Below, one piece after another: positions 7,334 through 12,394 of a DNA stretch of 12,394 bases. The position numbers were made by a program, and so were the translations under genes. Source of the DNA: Atribacterota bacterium (GTDB lineage: Bacteria; Atribacterota; Phoenicimicrobiia; Phoenicimicrobiales; Phoenicimicrobiaceae); assembly GCA_030666935.1 (NCBI GenBank), contig DAOUWX010000037.1, positions 1 to 12,394 of the forward strand. The letters run 5' to 3'. Each line of letters opens with the position of its first letter. Positions within the stretch are counted from its first letter, which is position 1. The notes beneath the pieces are model-generated. The model saw only the letters and a program-made list of their open reading frames with translations, was not told the DNA's origin and ran no database searches.

Positions 7334-8266
7334 TTATAAGAGTAAAGCTAAGACGCCTTTTTGAGCATGTAATCTATTTTCTGCCTGGTCAATTACTACA
7401 GAATGAGGGCCATCTACAACTTCATCAGTTATCTCTTCTCCACGATGAGCCGGCAGGCAATGTAATATTATTACATCATCTTTTGCTCTATTTACTAAAT
7501 CTTGATTTATTTGATAAGGCTTAAATGCATCTTTTCTAACTTCACTCTCTTTTTCAAATCCCATGCTAGTCCAAACATCTGTATAGATAGCATCAGCTCC
7601 ATCTACAGCTTCTTTCGGATCGTGGATAATTTCTATTCTGCTACCTATTTTTTTAGCATCTTCTTTAGCCAGATTTACAATCTCTTCCTTCGGCTCGTAA
7701 CCAGGAGGGGTGGCTAAAACAATGTCCATCCCTACCTTAACCACTCCAAATAATAAGGAATGTGCCACATTATTACCATCACCAATATAAACTAATTTGA
7801 GATTAGACAATCTACCCTTCTTTTCTTTAATAGTTAACAGATCACCTAAAACTTGACAGGGATGCAAAAGTTCAGATAATCCGTTGATAACCGGAACTGA
7901 TGAATACTTGGCTAATTCTAACATTATTTCATGACTGAAAGTTCGGGCCATAATTCCGCTTACATAACGAGATAAAACTCGTGCAATATCTTTCGTTGCT
8001 TCTCTTTCTCCTAATTTTATATCACCGGGACCTAAGTAAATTGCTTGCCCGCCTAATTGAATCATTCCTGTTTCAAAAGATACCCTGGTCCTCAAAGAAG
8101 GTTTTTGAAAAATCATTCCCAAAACTTTTCCCTTTAAAAGAGGTTGCTCTTCATGAGAATAGTGCCTCAATTTTATAATCTCAGCAGTTTCTAGTATCTG
8201 AGTAACCTCTTCCCTGCTCAAATCATTAATGGATACTAAATTTTTTCCTTTCATGTCTATAGCCAT
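7334..8266 (-). CDS. argF: Ornithine carbamoyltransferase
   Basis: ArgF joins ornithine and carbamoyl phosphate to give citrulline in arginine synthesis. The carbamoyl-phosphate-binding N-terminal domain has SLRTR (57-61, in FQKPSLRTRVSFETG), and HPCQ sits at 135-138 (LLHPCQVLGDLLTI). The ornithine-binding half has YIGDGNNVAHS (160-170), TDVWTSMG (229-236) and HCLPAHRGEE (269-278). Length 310 is typical. The ATG at 8266 shares its A with the TAA stop of the upstream racemase gene (TAATG), and AAGGAG (8280-8275) lies 8 nt upstream inside that gene, so the two are translationally coupled. HCLPAHRGEE and the neighbour favour ornithine over acetylornithine. An anabolic rather than catabolic role is inferred, since no arc genes are visible here. 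Confidence 0.96.
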   Translation of the reverse strand: MAIDMKGKNLVSINDLSREEVTQILETAEIIKLRHYSHEEQPLLKGKVLGMIFQKPSLRTRVSFETGMIQLGGQAIYLGPGDIKLGEREATKDIARVLSRYVSGIMARTFSHEIMLELAKYSSVPVINGLSELLHPCQVLGDLLTIKEKKGRLSNLKLVYIGDGNNVAHSLLFGVVKVGMDIVLATPPGYEPKEEIVNLAKEDAKKIGSRIEIIHDPKEAVDGADAIYTDVWTSMGFEKESEVRKDAFKPYQINQDLVNRAKDDVIILHCLPAHRGEEITDEVVDGPHSVVIDQAENRLHAQKGVLALLL

Positions 8267-9354
8267 TATTTTTTCTCCTTCTTTTTATAGAAATATTTTT
8301 TTACGTATTTTGAAGTGGTGGCAGAAAGTAAGGCGGGATAATTTAATCTAAATTTTACTTCGTCACTAACTTTTACTTCTTCTTTAAAATCAGTAATATC
8401 AACAATTAAATGGTCACTACTTGCACCTACTATTTTTATTCCTTCTTTCAGAGGAATTAAACTATTGAGATAAATGTCCTGCTTTCCTATTGCTAAAATG
8501 GCTCTTTTTCTTATTCCTAAATCCCGAAAAACAGGTATCTCCCCAAAAGCATCTCGACCAATCTCCCCTTGGGGTAAAGACAGCTTCTCTTGTACTTCTA
8601 TAACTTCTGCAGTTAAAATAAAAGTATCCTGGTAAGTGCCTGCTAAATTACGCAATCTTACATCATCCTGGCCAAGCAGAATGCCTACTCCTATCCTTAA
8701 CTGATTTATTCTATCAGGAATAATGTCATCTTCAACTAATTTTAAAACACTGGTACTGCCCCCTGAAATTACTTCCAAATTTATATGAAAATTATTTTCA
8801 ATTTCTTCTGTTAATTCAACCAGTTTGGTTAGGTTTTTCCGAGTAGGCATTACTCCGCTGATACAGCAAAAATTTGCACCAATGCCTATTAATTTTACTC
8901 CTGGTAATCTTCTAATTTCGCCTACCATTTGCAAAGCATCATCTGGCATAATTCCTTCCCTTAAGTCCCCTAAGTCTATCATCATAATTATTTTATGGAC
9001 AGTTTTTCTCTTTAAAGCTTCCTGTGATAATGATTTAATTACCGAAATTTCTGAGTTTAAACTTATGTCTGCCCAATCTAAAACTCTATCCACTTCGCTT
9101 AACATAGGAATCCTTATTAACATCGTCTCTACTTTAAGTTCAGATTTTTTTAATCCTTTGAGATTCTCAATTCGAGAATCGCCTAAAATATTTATCCCCC
9201 CGTCTATCATGGCTTGACCTACTTCTGTAATAGCACAACATCCTTTAGTTATTCCTACTACTCCGATCCCGTGTTTTAAACAAAGGGCTTTAATGTTATT
9301 AGAATTATTTTTTATCTTATCCAAATAAATATCTAATCGAGGATTTCTTTTCAT
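8266..9354 (-). CDS. Ornithine-racemase-like PLP enzyme (alanine racemase fold)
   Basis: This resembles the ornithine racemase (Orr) of amino-acid-fermenting clostridia, which interconverts L- and D-ornithine using pyridoxal phosphate. The N-terminal alanine-racemase-type TIM barrel spans about 5-235. The PLP lysine is probably Lys37 in VVGITKGCC (32-40). Family-like segments follow: GGINILGDSRIENL (52-65), MMIDLGDLREGI (124-135), SGGSTSVL (197-204), INQLRIGVGILLG (216-228) and GEIGRDAFGEIPVFRD (263-278). A beta domain with ASSDHLIVDITD (311-322) closes the protein. The ATG at 9354 has GGAAAGGAA just upstream. It overlaps argF by one base, so an ornithine substrate is likely. Alanine or another amino-acid racemase of the same subfamily remains possible, and lysine cannot be excluded. 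Confidence 0.85.
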   Translation of the reverse strand: MKRNPRLDIYLDKIKNNSNNIKALCLKHGIGVVGITKGCCAITEVGQAMIDGGINILGDSRIENLKGLKKSELKVETMLIRIPMLSEVDRVLDWADISLNSEISVIKSLSQEALKRKTVHKIIMMIDLGDLREGIMPDDALQMVGEIRRLPGVKLIGIGANFCCISGVMPTRKNLTKLVELTEEIENNFHINLEVISGGSTSVLKLVEDDIIPDRINQLRIGVGILLGQDDVRLRNLAGTYQDTFILTAEVIEVQEKLSLPQGEIGRDAFGEIPVFRDLGIRKRAILAIGKQDIYLNSLIPLKEGIKIVGASSDHLIVDITDFKEEVKVSDEVKFRLNYPALLSATTSKYVKKYFYKKKEKK

Positions 9355-9791
9355 TGTTCCTTTCCTTAAAAAGGGGTAATAATTATAAAAGTTAAATTAG
9401 TCGTTAGTACTAAATACAAAATGCAAGGTGCGAGATGCAAGCTAATTAGTTACCCAGTTATCCAGTTTACCAGTTATCCAGTTGAATTAGTCACATATGA
9501 AATGCAAAACCATTCTGTCTTTTGTATTCTTCTTCTCTTTCTCCATCACGGCAACGCCGTGATGCTACACGCTATTTTTACTATACCGATACTACATACT
9601 TTTATATTGATTAGGTTTCTTTTTCTTATTTTCTCAACTAGCTAACCGGTAAACTGGCTAACCGGCTAACGGTCTTACCGATATACGATTCACAAGATAC
9701 GAGATACAAATTAAGGTTTACGGAAAAAGATATTCCTATACAATTAAATTAAACCAAGAATAAAGTTTGTATAATTTTCAGATAAAAAACT
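9355..9791. repeat. Spacer upstream of the racemase gene with octamer and heptamer arrays
   Basis: TAGTCGTTAG is exact at 9398-9407, about 45 bp from the racemase start. Then come heptamers at 9419-9446 (AAATGCA, AGGTGCG, AGATGCA). Five octamers run at 9448-9487 (AGTTACCC, AGTTATCC, AGTTTACC). A 21-nt hairpin is at 9544-9564. Reversed octamers run at 9636-9675 (AACTAGCT, AACTGGCT, AACCGGCT). Heptamers run at 9679-9713 (CGATATA, CGATTCA, CGAGATA). A minus-strand TATAAT at 9387-9382 lies 28 bp before the racemase ATG, but its -35 region is poor, so I do not call a promoter. A plus-strand frame here has no support. Confidence 0.7.
9544..9564. repeat. 21-nt perfect hairpin (9-bp stem, 3-nt loop)
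   Basis: CATCACGGC (9544-9552) and GCCGTGATG (9556-9564) are exact complements around AAC. It is the most GC-rich point of its spacer and stands apart from the 7- and 8-bp arrays. No T-run follows on either strand, so it is not an intrinsic terminator. A second hairpin of the same geometry lies at 10981-11001. Confidence 0.6.
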
Positions 9792-9839
9792 AAAAAAAAA
9801 GAGAAAGGCGCCTTACTACTTGGCTAACCTCTCTCTTTT
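9792..9839 (-). terminator. Intrinsic terminator of rplM-rpsI
   Basis: On the minus strand, AAAAGAGAGAGG (9839-9828) pairs with CCUUUCUCUUUU (9808-9797) over 12 bp with one G-U. The loop contains an inner GCC/GGC pairing. A run of U continues to 9792. It starts 17 bp after the rpsI stop, which ends the ribosomal-protein operon. Confidence 0.85.
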
Positions 9840-9856
9840 CAATGACGTAAAAATAA

Positions 9857-10249
9857 TTATCTCTTAGAAAATTGGAATCTGGCTCGAGCGCCTTTTTGAC
9901 CATATTTTTTTCTTTCTTTCATCCTTGCATCCCGAGTTAATAAACCTTCTTTCTTTAAGATTGAGCGCAAAGTAGGATCATATTGCAGAAGGGCTCTAGC
10001 AATTCCATGTTGTAGTGCCCCTGCCTGGCCAGTAATGCCCCCTCCTTCTACTTTAGCAAAAACGTCTAATTCATTCTTTTTGTTTACCAATTCTAAAGGC
10101 TTCTCTACTGCGGTCGATAAAGATTCTCGTCCAAAATAATTATCCAATGTTCTTCTGTTAATTTTTATACTACCTTTGCCAGGGACTAACCAAACTCTGG
10201 CAATTGAGGATTTTCTTCTTCCGGTACCATAACTTTTTGTTTGTGACAA
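9857..10249 (-). CDS. rpsI: 30S ribosomal protein S9 (uS9)
   Basis: S9 is a small-subunit head protein whose C-terminal tail reaches the P-site tRNA. The 130-residue protein begins YGTGRRKSSIARVWLVPGKG (7-26). It has NRRTLDNYFGR (31-41) and GGGITGQAGALQHGIARAL (69-87), and ends KKYGQKGARARFQFSKR with the invariant basic -KR tail. The start is TTG at 10249, with a strong AAGGAGG (10264-10258) 8 nt upstream; no ATG nearby fits. It follows rplM by 23 bp, as in nearly all bacteria, and is followed at once by the operon terminator. Confidence 0.98.
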   Translation of the reverse strand: MSQTKSYGTGRRKSSIARVWLVPGKGSIKINRRTLDNYFGRESLSTAVEKPLELVNKKNELDVFAKVEGGGITGQAGALQHGIARALLQYDPTLRSILKKEGLLTRDARMKERKKYGQKGARARFQFSKR

Positions 10250-10272
10250 GTATTTAACCTCCTTCTTCCTGC

Positions 10273-10698
10273 TTAGTTAATTTTTTCTATTTTTTGAGCT
10301 TGATGGGGGTGTTCATTCCCCTTGTAAATCTTTAACTTTTTAATCATTGCTCTACCTAATTTTGTATGAGGAATCATGCCTTGGACTGCTTTTTTCACCA
10401 CTAATTCCGGTTTTTTCTTTAATAATGTTTCCAGAATAACACTTTTTAAGCCTCCTGGATAAGAGGTATGATATCTGTATATTTTCCCTTTGAGTTTATT
10501 CCCGGTTACTTTTATCTTTTCAGCATTTATAACTACTACATAGTCACCTAGATCCATAGATGGTGTATAGGTTGTTTTATTCTTTCCTCTTAATATTGTA
10601 GCTATCTGGGTAGCTAATCTTCCCAATATTTTTCCTTCTGCATCAATTAAATACCATTTTCTGTCAATATCTTCCGCTTTTGCACTGTAGGTTTTCAC
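10273..10698 (-). CDS. rplM: 50S ribosomal protein L13 (uL13)
   Basis: L13 is an early-assembling large-subunit protein. The 141-residue product has MKTYSAKAEDIDRKWYLIDA at the start and LGRLATQIATILRGKNK (25-41). It also has the family signature around VVKKAVQGMIPHTKLGRAMIKKLKIYKGNEHPHQAQ, which I place at residues 100-135. The start codon is GTG at 10698, with GGGAGG (10710-10705) 6 nt upstream. A near-consensus promoter lies about 110 bp upstream. The leader has no protein-binding fold that I can recognise, though L13 leaders are known in Bacillota. ecfT-truA-rplM-rpsI is a common Bacillota order, although here a 497-bp spacer separates truA and rplM. Confidence 0.98.
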   Translation of the reverse strand: MKTYSAKAEDIDRKWYLIDAEGKILGRLATQIATILRGKNKTTYTPSMDLGDYVVVINAEKIKVTGNKLKGKIYRYHTSYPGGLKSVILETLLKKKPELVVKKAVQGMIPHTKLGRAMIKKLKIYKGNEHPHQAQKIEKIN

Positions 10699-10806
10699 TT
10701 TGTTCCTCCCTGCCTAATAATTTCATAGGTAATTTTTCTTTAAAAAATAAAATAATTATCGATTCACCTTAAAACACTATTCTTTTATTATAAAATAACA
10801 TAATAA

Positions 10807-10835
10807 ATTGTAATATAATCAAGTCCTGATGTCAA
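10807..10835 (-). promoter_or_regulatory. Strong sigma-70-type promoter of rplM-rpsI
   Basis: The minus strand has a perfect -35 TTGACA (10835-10830), an exact 17-bp spacer and -10 TACAAT (10812-10807), one base from consensus. Transcription would start near 10800, about 100 nt before the rplM GTG. The strength suits a ribosomal-protein operon. The promoter ends just before the repeat arrays begin at about 10842. Confidence 0.8.
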
Positions 10836-10841
10836 GCTAAA

Positions 10842-11202
10842 TTAGTATATAGTATATAGTAAATAAAATACAGTAATAAGTAATGTGTAATTAGTAATAA
10901 GTTGCAGGTTTCAGGTTTCGAGTTACAAGTTACAAATTTATAGAAAGCCCAAAGCGTATCGTCATACACCCTTTTTTTATAGACAGGTGAGACGCCTGTC
11001 TTACGGGAAGGCTGGGGGATGTTCGCATCTTTAGCATTCGTATTTTTTCCCGCAATTGTTTTCCCTGCGCATATACGCTACCTGCTATACGCTATACGCT
11101 AATTAAATACTAACGACTATTCACTATTCACTAACTACTAATTAAACTGGCTAACTAATATAATTGGTAAATTAGTTAATCGATCAATCGGTCAATTAAT
11201 AA
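10842..11202. repeat. truA-rplM spacer: in-phase heptamer arrays and octamers up to the truA stop
   Basis: Heptamers TTAGTAT/ATAGTAT run at 10842-10862, and five more at 10900-10934 (AGTTGCA, GGTTTCA, AGTTACA). GCGTATCGTCATACACCC is at 10954-10971 and a 21-nt hairpin is at 10981-11001. A unique GC-richer piece follows (11002-11070). Ten consecutive in-phase heptamers run at 11076-11145, changing family midway (CGCTATA to TATTCAC). They include the exact CTAACGACTA (11110-11119). Octamers run at 11145-11160 and 11163-11202 (ATTGGTAA, ATCGGTCA), covering the truA stop codon at 11196-11198. Confidence 0.75.
10981..11001. repeat. 21-nt hairpin (9-bp stem with one G-U, 3-nt loop)
   Basis: AGACAGGTG (10981-10989) pairs with CGCCTGTCT (10993-11001) around AGA, with one G-U pair. 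The size and geometry equal the hairpin at 9544-9564, but the sequence differs. On the plus strand a T-run lies before it rather than after it. On the minus strand an A-run follows, so it is not a terminator. Confidence 0.55.
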
Positions 11203-11942
11203 TTTACTTTCATTAAAAATAGTCCCTTGGCAGGGACAGTTTTGCCTGCCATTTTTCTATTTTTAGCTTCTAATATCTTCTTTATCTCTAAATAATTTAT
11301 ATTCCCCTTGCCTACTTCCAAGAGAGTACCAACGATGGTACGAACCATTTTATATAAAAAAGCATTAGCCTCAATATGAAAACAAAATATATCTCCTTTC
11401 CTGGTTATATTTATATCTTTAATGTTTCTTCCCCAGTTTATAATCTTGCTTCCCGAACAGGCAAAAGAGCTAAAATCATGTTCGCCTTGTAAAAATTCAC
11501 TTGCTTTTTTCATTTCTTTTAAATTTATTTTATCGTAAACGCAATATACATAATTTCTTAGAAAAATAGGCAGGTAGTTATTAGTCAGATTAGAATTCAA
11601 AACATAATAATGATAAATTTTACTAACTGCATTATAGCGGGCATGAAAATTATCATCTACCCTTTCTGCTTTTTTAATCCTGATATCTAAGGGTAGCATT
11701 CGGTTTAGAATAAAAGGTAATTCCACCAAAGGAATAGAGCTGTTAGTTTTAAAATTCGCTACTTGTCCTAAGGCATGCCCTCCTGCGTCAGTCCTTCCAG
11801 AACCGTTAAGCATTATTTTTTCTTGGGTAATCTGGGATATCTTTTCTTCCAAAATTCCCTGTATGCTTAAAAAACTTTTTTGTCTTTGCCAGCCATAATA
11901 TTTAGTTCCTTCATATTCTATGGTAAGCTTTATGTTACTCAT
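11196..11942 (-). CDS. truA: tRNA pseudouridine(38-40) synthase TruA
   Basis: TruA isomerises uridines 38-40 in the anticodon arm of many tRNAs. The 248-residue protein has the N-terminal YEGTKYYGWQRQ (10-21). The catalytic Asp52 lies in GSGRTDAGGHALGQVANF (47-64). FHARYNAVSKIYHYYV (99-114), LQGEHDFSSFACSG (151-164) and the C-terminal ANAFLYKMVRTIVGTLLEVGKG (192-213) and KTVPAKGLFLMKV (234-246) also match the family. The usual GRTDAGVHA has Gly in place of Val at 55; all catalytic residues remain. The ATG at 11942 has only a weak AGGA about 11 nt upstream. It follows ecfT after a 311-bp repeat-filled spacer. Confidence 0.97.
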   Translation of the reverse strand: MSNIKLTIEYEGTKYYGWQRQKSFLSIQGILEEKISQITQEKIMLNGSGRTDAGGHALGQVANFKTNSSIPLVELPFILNRMLPLDIRIKKAERVDDNFHARYNAVSKIYHYYVLNSNLTNNYLPIFLRNYVYCVYDKINLKEMKKASEFLQGEHDFSSFACSGSKIINWGRNIKDINITRKGDIFCFHIEANAFLYKMVRTIVGTLLEVGKGNINYLEIKKILEAKNRKMAGKTVPAKGLFLMKVNY

Positions 11943-12253
11943 AATTCAAAATTCCTAATTTATAAAATCTATCAGTCTGCCAGTTAACCAGTCTACCAGT
12001 CAATCTAGTTGCTAGTTTTTAGTTTTTAGTTGTTGGTTTTTAGATAAAAAAATCAGTTTACAGTTTTCGGTTTTCAGTATAAATAATCCCTGTTAATCGT
12101 CTCTTTGCTTCCTGTCTGCTAATTTGCAACTTGAAACTCGCAACTTGTTACCTATTATGCATTACTCATTTCTGTATTCTTCTTCTTTCTTGACTCTATA
12201 CTACCCGCTAAACGCTCCACGCTTCTTTCTTCACGATATACGATATACTGCTC
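11943..12253. repeat. ecfT-truA spacer made of octamer and heptamer arrays
   Basis: Four octamers run at 11974-12005 (AGTCTGCC, AGTTAACC, AGTCTACC). They are followed without a gap by heptamers at 12006-12040 (TAGTTTT, TAGTTGT, TGGTTTT). Further heptamers lie at 12054-12081 (CAGTTTA, CGGTTTT), at 12121-12155 (AACTTGA, AACTCGC, AACTTGT), at 12205-12225 (ACGCTCC, ACGCTTC) and at 12232-12252 (CACGATA, TACGATA). The last array ends one base before the ecfT stop codon. No gene, promoter or terminator is clear. Confidence 0.75.
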
Positions 12254-12394
12254 TTAAAACATTGCACTCACCGTAACAGTGATAACAACAGTTAGAGCAA
12301 AGATTAAAATATCAGTTTTTTTGATCTTTAATTCTCTATAATGAGTCCTCCCCTCTCCCCCTCTATAGCATTTAGCTTCCATAGCAATTGCTAA
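12254..12394 (-). CDS. ecfT: ECF transporter T component EcfT, C-terminal end (partial)
   Basis: EcfT is the membrane-scaffold subunit of energy-coupling-factor vitamin and micronutrient importers; it links the EcfA ATPases to substrate-binding S subunits. Only the last 46 codons are here; the gene enters from beyond 12394. The visible frame reads LAIAMEAKCYRGGEGRTHYR and ends with a hydrophobic helix (about 15 residues) and a TAA at 12256-12254. AMEARGYRGG..RT is the family's second coupling motif, with Lys-Cys in place of the usual Arg-Gly here. The position before truA and rplM-rpsI is the standard Bacillota context, which supports the call despite the short fragment. Confidence 0.85.
   Translation of the reverse strand, partial: LAIAMEAKCYRGGEGRTHYRELKIKKTDILIFALTVVITVTVSAMF

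Noticed and set aside
1962..9217. Plus-strand frames inside glmS, cdaA, argF and the racemase gene
   Set aside because: They are antisense shadows of well-supported genes with clear family motifs on the minus strand.
9544..9564. Hairpin as a terminator
   Set aside because: No T-run follows the stem on either strand and it is 280 bp beyond the real terminator of rpsI.
9421..9645. 74-codon plus-strand frame
   Set aside because: It opposes all neighbouring genes, crosses heptamer and octamer arrays and the 21-nt hairpin, and resembles no protein I know.
2796..12252. CRISPR array
   Set aside because: The repeats are 7-8 bp, degenerate and head-to-tail, with no unique spacers of constant length and no cas gene.

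Overview
The window holds eleven protein genes, all on the minus strand, so transcription runs from high to low coordinates. Genes are AT-rich. Gene order and one RNA element look Bacillota-like in two places: ecfT-truA-rplM-rpsI, and cdaA-cdaR-glmM-glmS with a glmS ribozyme. The intergenic DNA is very unlike a typical Bacillus or Clostridium. I infer a low-GC bacterium with Firmicutes-type housekeeping synteny, perhaps an uncultured or thermophilic lineage. I cannot assign a phylum from the sequence alone.

Layout in transcription order: the 3' end of ecfT (12394-12254); truA (11942-11196); rplM and rpsI (10698-9857) behind a near-consensus promoter and ending in an intrinsic terminator; an ornithine-racemase-like gene translationally coupled to argF (9354-7334); cdaA and cdaR (6855-4838), overlapping by 4 bp, behind a good promoter; glmM (4406-3060); a 0.8 kb leader with the glmS ribozyme (about 2742-2575) and a terminator-like hairpin (2318-2274); glmS (2236-407); and the first 100 codons of glnA (302-1) with its own promoter.

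Functionally, glnA makes glutamine, glmS uses it to make glucosamine-6-phosphate, and glmM isomerises that to glucosamine-1-phosphate for UDP-GlcNAc and peptidoglycan. CdaA makes c-di-AMP and CdaR is its membrane partner. The ribozyme lets glucosamine-6-phosphate switch off its own synthase. The racemase-argF pair centres on ornithine. TruA, L13, S9 and EcfT are housekeeping.

The most unusual content is between the genes. Almost every long spacer is built of short head-to-tail arrays of degenerate 7-bp units (several sequence families) or 8-bp units (one family, roughly RRTYNNCC). Arrays often start at the stop codon of the upstream gene. The exact 10-mer TAGTCGTTAG or its complement occurs six times, pointing inward from spacer ends. 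I know of no name for this system. The nearest described thing I can name is the short tandem heptanucleotide repeats of heterocystous cyanobacteria.
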